Below are positions 16,142 through 25,659 of a stretch of 43,558 bases of DNA, one piece after another. This DNA comes from Clostridia bacterium (lineage in GTDB: Bacteria; Bacillota; Clostridia; Lachnospirales; Lachnospiraceae). The position numbers were made by a program, and so were the translations under genes. Positions within the stretch are counted from its first letter, which is position 1; every line of letters starts with the position of its first letter. The DNA lies in assembly GCA_009929525.1 (NCBI GenBank), contig SAAH01000020.1, positions 1-43,558 on the forward strand, in the 5' to 3' direction. The notes beneath the pieces were generated by a model, which was not told the DNA's origin, ran no database searches, and was given only the letters and a program-made list of their open reading frames with translations.

Positions 16142-16924
16142 CTATTCATCCCCGGGATCCGGTTTTGAATTCTTCGAAAACATATCCAGATAATATTCAA
16201 GGATCTTTTCATGGTATGGATATCCGATCACCACTCCTCCCCCTCTTACGATGAGCCAGTCTTCCAGGGCTCTCTTCTCTACCAGGATGTATCTGTGCTT
16301 TTCCATATTTTTGCCACCATATCCGTCAATGATCAGTCCCAGTTTTTTATTCTTTCGGATCTGCTCCACGCTGTCTCCGTATTCTTCTTTATCCTGTTCC
16401 GTCCCCATCAGCAAAATAGGCTCGCTTTTCCAAATGGATGGTTCCGTTCTATAAATCGTTTTTCTTTGATAATTACTTTCTCGCCGATACTCTTCAAAAT
16501 TCAGCTTCGAATGAGGATAGTAATTTTCCTCTTCAATTTCATGTAAGATATCTTCATAACTGCCCTGGTATACCACGATATGCTGCCTGTCCCATATGTT
16601 CTTTTCTGTAACCGTTGTCATCTTCCCTTTATAGAGAGTCTTGATCGGTTTGTTTCCTTCCGGTGCACAGATATTCCATATGCATGTCGCTTTCTTAATA
16701 TTCTCCATCATTTCCCGCAGCTCATCGCATACCCGGAAACCATTTTCTTCTGTCTGAACGATCCCCTTTTTACTCATCTCAAAAAGCTCTCTAAGGACAG
16801 CTTTTTCATCTATATTTTGGTCAATATCCAGAGGGATCCCTTTATAGGAACGCACACCTATAAGTTTCATCAGGATCAGATATTCCCTATCCGTCAGACA
16901 AAATCTTTTTTCTATTTTTTCCAT
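16142..16924 (-). CDS. Hypothetical cytoplasmic T7SS-locus protein
   Basis: A 260-residue soluble protein. Residues about 5-75 look like a winged-helix fold (LTDREYLILMKLIGV, then a charged helix and a GIVQTEENGFRV wing). The rest is a mixed domain ending in EYYLDMFSKNSKPDPGDE. Placement next to yukD and essC suggests a chaperone or adaptor, broadly like the role of EspG in mycobacteria, but I see no clear similarity to that family. GGGAGG precedes the ATG, and the stop lies 13 bases before the YukD-like gene. Confidence 0.65.
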   Translation of the reverse strand: MEKIEKRFCLTDREYLILMKLIGVRSYKGIPLDIDQNIDEKAVLRELFEMSKKGIVQTEENGFRVCDELREMMENIKKATCIWNICAPEGNKPIKTLYKGKMTTVTEKNIWDRQHIVVYQGSYEDILHEIEEENYYPHSKLNFEEYRRESNYQRKTIYRTEPSIWKSEPILLMGTEQDKEEYGDSVEQIRKNKKLGLIIDGYGGKNMEKHRYILVEKRALEDWLIVRGGGVVIGYPYHEKILEYYLDMFSKNSKPDPGDE

Positions 16925-16959
16925 TTGCTGCCTCCCGATGTTCTATCATCGCTGCATTC

Positions 16960-17667
16960 CTACAGATTTTTTATTGTGTTCCGATAACTTCTTGAAAGCG
17001 GTATCATATGTCCGCCCTCCAGTTCTATGAGATTTTTTCCCAGCAATAACTTCTTGATCTTGTTTTTGTTCACGATATAGCTTCTGTGACACCGGACAAA
17101 ATCATCTCCAAGAGCCTCATCCAACGAATCTATGGTCTCGTACACCGCATACTCTTCAAATCCCGTATTAATAAAGACTTTCTTTTCCCTCGCTTCAAAA
17201 TACAAAATCTGATGGTAGGGAAGATAAGTTTTCCCATCCCTCGCCTCGATCACATAGACCTCGTCAGCCTTTTTATCTGTTTGTTCCAGATAGACCCGGA
17301 ATAGTTCCCGGATCACCTCCACTGCCTCTTCCTTTGTATAGGGTCGAAGCAGCAAAGCATTGGGAGCGATCGTCGGTTTCAGATATACCATCGGCGATAC
17401 CGACTCATCCGCGATCACCATCAGCATCATCTGCTGAAATGTTTTTCGCATCTCACCAAGCTTTGGGATCACTTCCACCTGCGTCACATCTACACAGGAA
17501 AGATCCAGCAGATCCGTCCCTGCCAGCTTTTCCAAAAATTCTGAAAGCTTATGGAAAAATAAAAAACGCCACTCATCATTTCCTAAAAAGGCGGCTTCAT
17601 CCTTCATCATCTCTTCCAGCCCCTTGACTTCTTCCTTACAACTATCATAGGTCATGCAGGTTATCAT
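16960..17667 (-). CDS. LytTR transcription regulator with degenerate receiver-like domain
   Basis: Residues about 138-232 are a LytTR DNA-binding domain (ILYFEAREKKVFI, FVRCHRSYIVNKNKI, PLSRSYR). Residues 1-125 have the length and strand pattern of a response regulator receiver, but the acidic pocket is lost and the phosphoacceptor place reads DLSCVD, so phosphorylation is unlikely. It may instead be controlled by protein or ligand binding. No histidine kinase is adjacent. It follows essC by about 20 bases with GGGAGG before the ATG, and so probably autoregulates the T7SS operon. Confidence 0.85.
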   Translation of the reverse strand: MITCMTYDSCKEEVKGLEEMMKDEAAFLGNDEWRFLFFHKLSEFLEKLAGTDLLDLSCVDVTQVEVIPKLGEMRKTFQQMMLMVIADESVSPMVYLKPTIAPNALLLRPYTKEEAVEVIRELFRVYLEQTDKKADEVYVIEARDGKTYLPYHQILYFEAREKKVFINTGFEEYAVYETIDSLDEALGDDFVRCHRSYIVNKNKIKKLLLGKNLIELEGGHMIPLSRSYRNTIKNL

Positions 17668-17688
17668 GAAACCGCCTCCCTTCTGTCT

Positions 17689-20600
17689 TTATCTTGCAAG
17701 CGGTATCGCCGCCATCTGCGTTTCGGATTCCATTTCTGTCGGAATGTATCCCGTGCCTGCTTTCACGCTCTTGCTTTGCATCGTGTAAGACAGATAATCA
17801 AAGGAAAAGATCCTCTGCATATTGGTATTTCCTCCAAGATGGATCCCACATCGGTACCCAGCCATGTTCTCATAGAGCTTTTTGCCTGCCATGGCAGTAT
17901 TATCATCCTGATTGATGCCTGCGAAAAAATAAATATTATGTAAACTTCCCTTTTCAGATATATTTTCCAAAAATCCCTTCATATCACCGACGCCTTCTGA
18001 TGGATTCAGTGCCATATGAATAAAATCCTTCATGTTATCTATAAAGATAAACCAGGGGTTTGTCTGTGACATCTGGGCAAAAATCTCTGTATCTTCCAGA
18101 TTCTGTCTGACCAGTTCTTTTTTCTTTTGATTCCTCTCTCTGAATATCGGTATCATATCTTTTAAAAATGCAAATAATTCTGAGTCTTTCTGCACATACC
18201 TTGCCCCCAACTCCCGGGCTGTCTTCTCCAGGCTTCCGCTGGTATCTATGACACAGATATTTGCTTCCTTCTCCTTCGCAGCCATCATACAAACCCGGAG
18301 CAGATTTGATTTTCCTGTTCTTGCTTTTCCTGAGATAAGATAGCAGTAGGTACGAGAAAGATCCACATCATATATCTCTGCATTTTTCATATCATAACCG
18401 ATCGGGAGAAGTTGCGGATCTTCGATATGTTTCTGCACTTCTGGAAGTTTTATAAACTCTGACATGATCGGATTCTTCGGGATCTCCGGTATCCGGCGTG
18501 CCTGTTTTCCGCTCCAGGAAGCTTTCATTTTTTCACATATCCCTGCGATTTTTTCGATACGGCTATAATCATCTTTAGCCTCGACCGGCAATGCAGTCTG
18601 GAACTCCAGCAATCGCTCTTCCACTCCGATCAGTCCTCTTCCCTTCACACCAGTCTCCGGCAGCACATCAAAATGGATCGTGTGGAGCACGTCGCTGTAC
18701 TGATACCTGTCAGCCATCTCCAGACAGATCACCTTCCGGAAGTTTTCTGCGATACGGTTAGGAAGCTCCGTCATACCGAACCCACCTGCCGTCACCACCA
18801 GATATACGCCAAAAGCACTGGCTTCCCTGGACAGTTTCATAATATTTTTCTCATAACTATTTCCTGTTTTTTCTCTAAAACCTGCATATTGGTCAATGGC
18901 AATGATGATCGCCGGAAGTTTTACTCCATATGTCTTTATATACTGCTGATAATTTCCGCCCTTTAAGATCTGCTTTCTCTCTTCCACCATCTTTTCTATC
19001 ATATGGAAAAACTTCGCGATCTTATCAAGATCATTTTCATACATGATCCCGCCCACATGAGGTGCCGTTTCAAAGGCACTCATCACATGGCTGCTGAAAT
19101 CTATACCATACAGGTTCACCTCTTCCGGCGAATACTTCACGATCAGTGCATAGAGCAGGGTCTGTAAAAATGTACTCTTTCCCGAACCAGCCGTACCACA
19201 GATCACATGATGACCGTAATTCAAAAAATCAACAGATACCGGCATCTGCGCCTGGTTTTCCGGATCATCTGCCAGACCAACACATACTTCCAGTCCACGC
19301 TGCCCATTTTGTCCCTTCCAATTCCTGTCTGGTGATTCATTTACCGATTCTTCTTCATAGAGATCATCCAACTCTTTCAGACATATCTTCCTTGAGAGTA
19401 CCGGCAGCCAGAGTTTAAACTGCTCGTGGTATCCGGCACTTACTGCCAGCCTTTCAATATGTTCCACAACTGCATCCAACTGGGATTTTGCCTTATATTC
19501 CGGCAGGGCAATCCCCTTTCGTGCCGCTCTTTCCATAATATCAACAGCCATCTTCTCCCCGGATAATACGTGTTCATCCATGGATTGCTGATACAGCATG
19601 AGGAATTCACCCAGCTTATGTAAATTGTGTTCTGACCGGGCAAATGTATATCCTTTTTCCTGTAAAAATGAAAATATCGCATCAAAAAACTTCTCTGAAA
19701 ATGCAGACCCGTCCTTAAGTTCCTGGCTTGTCAGAGCCATCTCACAAAGCTGTTTTTCCACAGCCTCCACGATATCTTTTATCCATTGCTTTCTCAGCTG
19801 CTCTTTTCTCCTGATCTTATTCCGACTTCCGATAAGTGCTGTTTTTCCGGTCATAGAAAGCATCTTCGCAGTCTCTGCATTTCCATTATCTGCATAGTTT
19901 TCATACTCTGCACCGCTGTAGCCGGACTGGAAAAGCTCATATAATTCATCATTTCCCACCTGGAGATATCCCCGTCCTGCCTGAGTGATATAAGCAGCAT
20001 CCGGTTTGTGTAGCATATCCGTACTGTCCTGCCGGTCCTGTACCCGCAGGCAAAGGCGAAACTTGGCATTGCTCCGTATATTATCGTCCACCACACCGTT
20101 CGGCTTTTGTGTGGCAAGTATCAGATGTACACCCAGGCTTCGTCCCACCTGAGCCACGCTGATCAATTCCTTCATAAAATCAGGCTCTTCATTCTTCAGT
20201 TCGGCAAATTCATCAATGACGATCAGCAGATGAGGGATCGGAGTTTTGATCTCCCCATCTTTATACAGATGAGTGTATTGATTGATATTATTTACTCCAT
20301 TTTCATTAAAGAGTCTCTGCCTTCTTCTGTTCTCGCTCTTGATAGAGACCATCGCCCGATGCACTTGATTACCCGAAAGATTGGATATATTGCCCATCAG
20401 ATGAGGCAGCTTTTCGAACTGATTTGCCAGACCGCCGCCCTTATAATCGATGATAAAAAATCCCACATCATCCGGACTGAAATTAATAGCTAAAGAAAGC
20501 ATAAAGGTCTGGAGTGTCTCGCTTTTACCTGATCCAGTCGTTCCTGCGATCACACCGTGAGGGCCATGATACTTCTCATGGATATCCAGATAACAATCTG

Positions 20601-22719
20601 CCCCACCGCTTTTTTGTCCGATCAGCGCTCTCATAGAATCATAATTTCGGTTCTTTCTCCATCGATTTTCGATCTGAAGATCATCGATATTCTTTATCCC
20701 ATACATATCAAAAAAGCTGAGTACATTCGGGATTTCTCCTCCTGTTTCCAGTTGATTTACCTCGATTCTGGACAGTTTTCTTGCAAAGGTCTCCATCGTT
20801 TTCTCATCGATATGATCAAACGCTATGCTTTCCTGATCGTTTTTTTGAGTTCCCACAGAATACATTCCCTGAAAATACGTGTCATTTTGGATGATGTACT
20901 CGCAGGAATTTGGAAGGTCCTCATACCTCTCGGCAAGAAGGATCGTCGTGATCCCATATTCTTCCTTGGGATGAAGCAGATATTTTGAAATAAGCTCTCC
21001 TTCCAGCTGCTTCGGATCTGTGACCACCAGCACATAATATGGCAGTATATTATCTCCCCGGTCTGATTTGTTCTCCGCACGGCTCCGGATCACCGATGCA
21101 AGCTCGTAAAATACCTCCGTCATATCTAACTGATTGTCTGCCACATACCGCACTTTCCGGTCAGCAGACCATACGTGGGGAAGCCATTTGATACAATCCA
21201 TGCTTTGGGCTTCGACGCTGTTTTTGTGGTTATATACCACACAGATTTTCACATCTGTATAACAATTGTTGGCTGCGATCTGCGTCAGAAGGATCCTGCT
21301 GATCTGAAAAGCACCTTTCTTCTCTCTGCCCCCTATCACACCGATCAGCTGCTGTTTTTTAAGATCGATGCCTACCGGCACTTCACTGAGATATGAATAC
21401 CGGTTCTTGATCGTCTGCGGATGATCTGCAAGGGGATCTTTTTCCACTGTAAATCTTGGTTTAGCCACCTTGATCTCACACTGAAACGGCAGGATTCCGA
21501 TCCCTATTCTCTCATATAAAAAATCTCTGTGTGTGATATTTCGATTCCACAAATACAATGATTTATCATCATACGTACTGCTGGTGAGTGCAGAAGGATA
21601 CATCTTCTGCAGCACTGCTTTATTTTGTTCAAAGCACAGTTGGATCTTTCGTTCCTGCTCCTGCAGATACTCCTCGTATGCCTTTTGTCTTTTTTTCTTT
21701 TCCTTTTCATTTTCCTTTTTAGCGCTCCTGAGATTTACGATCCCCCAGATACTCCCGATAAGTGCCGCAGATATCGCAGTCACAAGCCCGGTATACATGA
21801 ATACGGAACTGGTGCCGCCATTTTGTCTCGAAGCATAAACTGCCAGAAGACAGCCGAGCATCATCGGGATCGCCATGGTCATGGATGGTCCTATAGTCAA
21901 AAGAAGGGAGCGCTGTTTAAGTTTTTGTTCATTTGGCGGTGGTTCGATCTCTATTTCATTTTCTATGATGGGATCCATATTTCTTGGGACTCTGTGGAAT
22001 ATCGTTCCTGCATTTTCTTCAGCTTCCGCCTGTGCGGAGTCCGGGATATTGCCCATCCCATCACTTGATTCCAGTCTGAGTTTGTCGGGATTTACTTTGG
22101 CACCGCTTTGTAACAGGTCGATTGCCAGGTATCCACCCAGATAAACCATATGGCATCCCAGCACATTGATAAAGTCTCCAAACTGCAGCACTTGTTTTTC
22201 GTGGACACGCAGTTCATTGATATAGACTCCATTTTTGCTCATATCATACAGGGTACATTCCTGATTCCGGTACTCCAAACGAGCGTGCTCCTTAGATATC
22301 GTCTTCATGGAATTATAGACGATATCTGCCCGCGGCGAATACCCGATCAGGATCGAGGGATTCAATATTCGATATTTTTCATATGGGTAAAATGAGAATC
22401 TTGTAATACGGACCAGAATTGACAGTCTTCGTCCTTGTTTAGAAATGAGCATCCAGAGTTCCTTGTCCCGCAGCATCCCATCGGACGCAGCCGGACTATC
22501 CTCGCCTGATTCATCGGCCTGATTCTGGCAGACAAGGTCATACTCCTGATTTTTCGAAAAAAACCACTGACTGTTCAATGTTTCAAGGGTCAGCGTGATA
22601 TCTTTCTCAAGTTTGAACATATCTTTGTATAAAATGATGGATATATCCGTATTATTAACAGCCGGAAGCAGATATTCCTTGTATGCATCCTGACTGTACA
22701 CCGAAATCACATAGTTCAT
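17689..22719 (-). CDS. essC: EssC-type T7SSb motor: FHA domain and three FtsK/SpoIIIE ATPase domains
   Basis: A 1,676-residue membrane ATPase that powers export of WXG100 and effector proteins. An FHA domain lies at about 120-195 (ISKEHARLEY, MSKNGVYIN), with Tyr in place of the Arg that normally contacts phosphothreonine (IGYSPRADIV). Two membrane helices lie at about 275-335. ATPase modules follow: Walker A GTTGSGKS near 727, GTAGSGKS near 1,177 and GKARTGKS near 1,467. Only the first has a full Walker B (IVIDEFAEL); the second reads IAIDQYAG and the third IFIDNMKD, as in other EssC/EccC proteins where the later modules bind nucleotide or substrate. I chose ATG at 22,719, with a GGGGGG site upstream, over TTG at 22,737. 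It is the first gene of the T7SS operon. Confidence 0.93.
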   Translation of the reverse strand: MNYVISVYSQDAYKEYLLPAVNNTDISIILYKDMFKLEKDITLTLETLNSQWFFSKNQEYDLVCQNQADESGEDSPAASDGMLRDKELWMLISKQGRRLSILVRITRFSFYPYEKYRILNPSILIGYSPRADIVYNSMKTISKEHARLEYRNQECTLYDMSKNGVYINELRVHEKQVLQFGDFINVLGCHMVYLGGYLAIDLLQSGAKVNPDKLRLESSDGMGNIPDSAQAEAEENAGTIFHRVPRNMDPIIENEIEIEPPPNEQKLKQRSLLLTIGPSMTMAIPMMLGCLLAVYASRQNGGTSSVFMYTGLVTAISAALIGSIWGIVNLRSAKKENEKEKKKRQKAYEEYLQEQERKIQLCFEQNKAVLQKMYPSALTSSTYDDKSLYLWNRNITHRDFLYERIGIGILPFQCEIKVAKPRFTVEKDPLADHPQTIKNRYSYLSEVPVGIDLKKQQLIGVIGGREKKGAFQISRILLTQIAANNCYTDVKICVVYNHKNSVEAQSMDCIKWLPHVWSADRKVRYVADNQLDMTEVFYELASVIRSRAENKSDRGDNILPYYVLVVTDPKQLEGELISKYLLHPKEEYGITTILLAERYEDLPNSCEYIIQNDTYFQGMYSVGTQKNDQESIAFDHIDEKTMETFARKLSRIEVNQLETGGEIPNVLSFFDMYGIKNIDDLQIENRWRKNRNYDSMRALIGQKSGGADCYLDIHEKYHGPHGVIAGTTGSGKSETLQTFMLSLAINFSPDDVGFFIIDYKGGGLANQFEKLPHLMGNISNLSGNQVHRAMVSIKSENRRRQRLFNENGVNNINQYTHLYKDGEIKTPIPHLLIVIDEFAELKNEEPDFMKELISVAQVGRSLGVHLILATQKPNGVVDDNIRSNAKFRLCLRVQDRQDSTDMLHKPDAAYITQAGRGYLQVGNDELYELFQSGYSGAEYENYADNGNAETAKMLSMTGKTALIGSRNKIRRKEQLRKQWIKDIVEAVEKQLCEMALTSQELKDGSAFSEKFFDAIFSFLQEKGYTFARSEHNLHKLGEFLMLYQQSMDEHVLSGEKMAVDIMERAARKGIALPEYKAKSQLDAVVEHIERLAVSAGYHEQFKLWLPVLSRKICLKELDDLYEEESVNESPDRNWKGQNGQRGLEVCVGLADDPENQAQMPVSVDFLNYGHHVICGTAGSGKSTFLQTLLYALIVKYSPEEVNLYGIDFSSHVMSAFETAPHVGGIMYENDLDKIAKFFHMIEKMVEERKQILKGGNYQQYIKTYGVKLPAIIIAIDQYAGFREKTGNSYEKNIMKLSREASAFGVYLVVTAGGFGMTELPNRIAENFRKVICLEMADRYQYSDVLHTIHFDVLPETGVKGRGLIGVEERLLEFQTALPVEAKDDYSRIEKIAGICEKMKASWSGKQARRIPEIPKNPIMSEFIKLPEVQKHIEDPQLLPIGYDMKNAEIYDVDLSRTYCYLISGKARTGKSNLLRVCMMAAKEKEANICVIDTSGSLEKTARELGARYVQKDSELFAFLKDMIPIFRERNQKKKELVRQNLEDTEIFAQMSQTNPWFIFIDNMKDFIHMALNPSEGVGDMKGFLENISEKGSLHNIYFFAGINQDDNTAMAGKKLYENMAGYRCGIHLGGNTNMQRIFSFDYLSYTMQSKSVKAGTGYIPTEMESETQMAAIPLAR

Positions 22720-22734
22720 ATGTACCCCCCAATC

Positions 22735-22762
22735 CAAGATAAGAACCCGGGCTTTTATCTTG
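22735..22762. other. Hairpin just upstream of the essC ribosome site
   Basis: CAAGATAA (22735-22742) and TTATCTTG (22755-22762) pair perfectly around a loop containing CCCGGG that can extend the stem. On the minus strand it ends a few bases before the G-rich ribosome site of essC, so it may affect translation or RNA stability. On the plus strand it is followed by ATTTTT, but no plus-strand gene exists. Confidence 0.45.
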
Positions 22763-22875
22763 ATTTTTCTCTGTTCTTTTATTCACTCTTTTTCAGGAAC
22801 ACTCCTGCGTCCCTGCTGCACACGACACACCAATTATGCTGGTATAGACATGTCCTATGCAAATCTATACTTCCT

Positions 22876-22904
22876 ATTATATCCAACAAACCCGAAAGAA
22901 ACAA
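22876..22904 (-). promoter_or_regulatory. Probable sigma-A promoter of the T7SS operon
   Basis: Read on the minus strand, TTGTTT (22899-22904) and TATAAT (22876-22881) are separated by 17 bases, about 150 bases upstream of essC. The -10 is perfect and the -35 is weak, which would suit an activator such as the LytTR protein. A second pair, TTGCAT and CATAAT with an 18-base spacer, lies a little downstream. Confidence 0.5.
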
Positions 22905-22970
22905 CTGTCATTTCCCGAATTCATGCCTCGATCGCTAACACGCTTCACGATCTACATAAACTGCACAAAA

Positions 22971-23010
22971 ATACCGCCAGGATTCCATAACAGGCGTCTC
23001 TTGGCGGTAT
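22971..23010 (-). terminator. Intrinsic terminator after the cooS-ABC operon
   Basis: On the minus strand ATACCGCCA and TGGCGGTAT (22971-22979 and 23002-23010) form a 9-bp stem followed by TTTTTGTG. It lies 8 bases past the stop of the ABC ATPase gene and separates this operon from the T7SS promoter. Confidence 0.85.
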
Positions 23011-23017
23011 CTTCTCT

Positions 23018-23788
23018 CTATATATAATATTCCATCGTCCGGTCACTCTTCATATTGAATATCTCAAATATCTTATCCCTCGCCATGATAAATTCATCTG
23101 AAGTCCTATCCCTGTCATGTCCCAGCTGGATATTGACAATGCTCTTGATCTTACCCGGATTCGGTGTCATGACCACGATCCTGTCTGCCAGAAAAACGGC
23201 TTCCTCGATATCATGTGTTACAAATACGATCGTCTTTTTTTCCTCCGTCGATAATCTTCTCACATCATCCTGCAGCTTCATTCTTGTTATCGCATCCAGT
23301 GCGCCAAATGGCTCATCCATGAACAATATTTCCGGCTCCACTGCCAGGGCCCGGGCGATCGCTACTCTCTGCTGCATACCGCCGGAAAGCTGATGGGGAT
23401 GGCTTTGTTTGAATTTGCCCAGGCCGACCAGTTCGATATAGTGATCCGCAAGCTGTCTGCGCTGCTCCTTGGGGACTTTCCTTTTTTCCATACCCAATTC
23501 CACATTTTTCTGGACTGTACGCCATGGAAGCAGCCCATAGTTTTGAAATATCGTCACATACTTGATATCCGGCTGTTCCACATCCTGACCATCGATATTT
23601 ATACTTCCCTCTGACGCTTTCTCAAATCCTGCCATGGCATTAAGCAGCGTGGTTTTTCCACATCCTGACGGGCCTAAGAGGCATATAAACTCTCCTTTTT
23701 GAATGGAAAGTGACACATGATCCAAAGCCTGGAACAGTTCTTCTTTCTGCTCGTACCTTATCGATACATCCTTAACTTCTATGTACAT
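23018..23788 (-). CDS. ABC transporter ATPase, nitrate/sulfonate/taurine type (SsuB/TauB/NrtD family)
   Basis: A 256-residue ABC ATPase with Walker A GPSGCGKTT, Q loop in the FQNYGLLPW stretch, signature LSGGMQQRVAIARAL, Walker B ILFMDEP and switch His in VTHDIEEA. The LPW and DIEEAVFLADR features are typical of SsuB/TauB/NrtD ATPases. It drives import through the permease encoded 13 bases upstream. The operon partners are a substrate-binding lipoprotein and a CooS-type enzyme, so the substrate may serve that enzyme or its metabolism; it cannot be named from sequence. Confidence 0.9.
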   Translation of the reverse strand: MYIEVKDVSIRYEQKEELFQALDHVSLSIQKGEFICLLGPSGCGKTTLLNAMAGFEKASEGSINIDGQDVEQPDIKYVTIFQNYGLLPWRTVQKNVELGMEKRKVPKEQRRQLADHYIELVGLGKFKQSHPHQLSGGMQQRVAIARALAVEPEILFMDEPFGALDAITRMKLQDDVRRLSTEEKKTIVFVTHDIEEAVFLADRIVVMTPNPGKIKSIVNIQLGHDRDRTSDEFIMARDKIFEIFNMKSDRTMEYYI

Positions 23789-23801
23789 GCCATATGCCTC
23801 C

Positions 23802-24602
23802 TTACCCTCTCTTACTGTATTTTACGATGCCAAATCCCCACGTTGCTGCCGCCCATCTTTCACATAATCCCACCACTACATCAAGTATCAGCCCTACCAG
23901 TCCAATGGTGATCATGACAGCCAACAGTGCATCTGCACGAATACTGTTTTTGGCATCCATCACGAGAAATCCCAGTCCCGTCTGAGATCCAACCATCTCC
24001 CCCGACACCAGAAATATCCAGCAGGTACCGATCGCCATATGAAGGCTGCTTGCTATCTGAGGAAATGCCGCAGGAAATACGATTTTTACCAGCGTATGAA
24101 ACTGTGACATCTGAAAGTTTTTCGCCACTTTCAGATACACCGGCTCAACGTTATTGACCGCTGAAACCGTTGACAGCAATATAGGAAAAAAACCTGCAAT
24201 AAATATGATCACGATCGCCGGCAGATTCCCGATACCGACCCAGAGAACGATAAATGGAAGCCACGCCACTGGAGCGATCGGCCGGATCAGCTGCACCACC
24301 GGATTGACATAGGCAAATGCTCTGGTAAACCATCCAAAGATCAGTCCCAGCACCACTCCCAAAAATGCTGCCGCAAAGTATCCGATCAGAAATCTCACCA
24401 TACTCGCTCCCATGTGTCCAAACAAATTGATGCCCGACGCACTCCCCCGAAGTCCTGTAGTAAATAATTCTCCAAACGCTTCTCCCACCTTCAGCGGTCC
24501 CGGAAACAGTGCAGGATTAAACCCTCCGCAGGCAACTGCCAGCTGCCAGATGATCAATAATCCAGCAAATGAAATTACGATCCGTTTGATTGATTTTGCC
24601 AT
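23802..24602 (-). CDS. ABC transporter permease, SsuC/TauC/NrtB family
   Basis: A 266-residue integral membrane protein with about six helices and the BPD_transp_1 signature region (KIVFPAAFPQIASSLHMAIGTCWIFLVSGEM) that contacts the ATPase coupling groove. It belongs to the nitrate/sulfonate/taurine permease group. AGGAG precedes the ATG. It lies between the binding protein and ATPase genes in the cooS operon. Length is normal and nothing appears broken. Confidence 0.9.
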   Translation of the reverse strand: MAKSIKRIVISFAGLLIIWQLAVACGGFNPALFPGPLKVGEAFGELFTTGLRGSASGINLFGHMGASMVRFLIGYFAAAFLGVVLGLIFGWFTRAFAYVNPVVQLIRPIAPVAWLPFIVLWVGIGNLPAIVIIFIAGFFPILLSTVSAVNNVEPVYLKVAKNFQMSQFHTLVKIVFPAAFPQIASSLHMAIGTCWIFLVSGEMVGSQTGLGFLVMDAKNSIRADALLAVMITIGLVGLILDVVVGLCERWAAATWGFGIVKYSKRG

Positions 24603-24620
24603 AATAATCTCCTCATATTT

Positions 24621-25619
24621 TTATTCATCCTGATATACAAAATCCTCGTAAGTTGGCGGATTTGCATTGATCCCATATTCCTTTACCTTATCTGTCAGCG
24701 TCTGATATGCTTCCCTGGTGATTTCCAGATCATCAAAACGGATCCACTGCAGCGATGTCTCCAATACCTTTTCATCCTGTCCCAGATACTGGCCCGCTAT
24801 CCGTTTTGCCTCTTCTTCCTCCAGTGCCTTACCTGCTTCTTTGTATCTTTCTATAAGGGTATCTGTGACCTCTTTATTTTTTTCAATAAATGCACCTGTC
24901 AGCACCAGACCACAGCACAGCGAATCTTCCCAGAGTTCTTCCGAATTATATAGAACATGGCCAAATCCCTGATTTACTGCCTGTGCGCCAAAGGGTTCTG
25001 CCACACAATAACCGGCGATGGCTCCGCTGGCCAGTGATGATGGCATCTCCAGTGGAGACAGCTGCACCACTGAGATATCTCCAGCCGTCATACCCGCCTC
25101 TGCCAGCATATCATTCAGCAAAATGTTGTGGGATGACTGGGTATGAGGAATGGCAAACGTCTTTCCCTTCAGATCTTCCGTGGAATTGATCTCATCCGAG
25201 ACGACTATCACATTTCCATCTTTATGTCCCAACGCAGCCACTTTCAGATCTATCCCCTGGCTTACCGCACTCATTGCCATTTCGATCAGTACGGAGGCTC
25301 CATCGATCCGCCCCGTATTCAGTGCATCGGTAAGATCTGACCAGGAACTGAACTTTTGTAACTCTATCGTTATCCCATCGCTTCCGCTGTCCAAAAGCTC
25401 CTTCTCTTCAAATACCGGCAGTGCATGTGTGATGGGAAGATACCCGATTTTTACTATCGTGCCTTCTTCGCCGTCATCTCCATTGACTGATCCATCTCCA
25501 CTGGCCGATACATTTTCACTGGCCACTCCGGCTCCATTTCCACTTCCCTGGCAGGCTGCCAGGCTCACCACGAGCAGCCCACTAAGAATAACGCCCACTA
25601 TTTTTTTCCATCTATTCAT
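24621..25619 (-). CDS. ABC substrate-binding lipoprotein, NMT1/SsuA-like
   Basis: A 332-residue lipoprotein with lipobox LAAC and lipidated Cys at residue 23, a Gly/Ser/Asp-rich spacer, and an SsuA/NMT1-type periplasmic-binding fold (KIGYLPITHALPVFEEKE, LKGKTFAIPHTQSSHNILL, GAIAGYCVAEPFGAQAV). This family binds sulfonates, nitrate, thiamine precursors or other small anions. I prefer ATG at 25,619, with GGAGG 8 bases upstream, over TTG at 25,625. It stands directly downstream of the CooS-type gene, a linkage known from several anaerobic Clostridia, which suggests a shared substrate or cofactor. Confidence 0.88.
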   Translation of the reverse strand: MNRWKKIVGVILSGLLVVSLAACQGSGNGAGVASENVSASGDGSVNGDDGEEGTIVKIGYLPITHALPVFEEKELLDSGSDGITIELQKFSSWSDLTDALNTGRIDGASVLIEMAMSAVSQGIDLKVAALGHKDGNVIVVSDEINSTEDLKGKTFAIPHTQSSHNILLNDMLAEAGMTAGDISVVQLSPLEMPSSLASGAIAGYCVAEPFGAQAVNQGFGHVLYNSEELWEDSLCCGLVLTGAFIEKNKEVTDTLIERYKEAGKALEEEEAKRIAGQYLGQDEKVLETSLQWIRFDDLEITREAYQTLTDKVKEYGINANPPTYEDFVYQDE

Positions 25620-25659
25620 TATCAACGCCTCCTGCTATTCATCCTGTCATTATCTGCTG

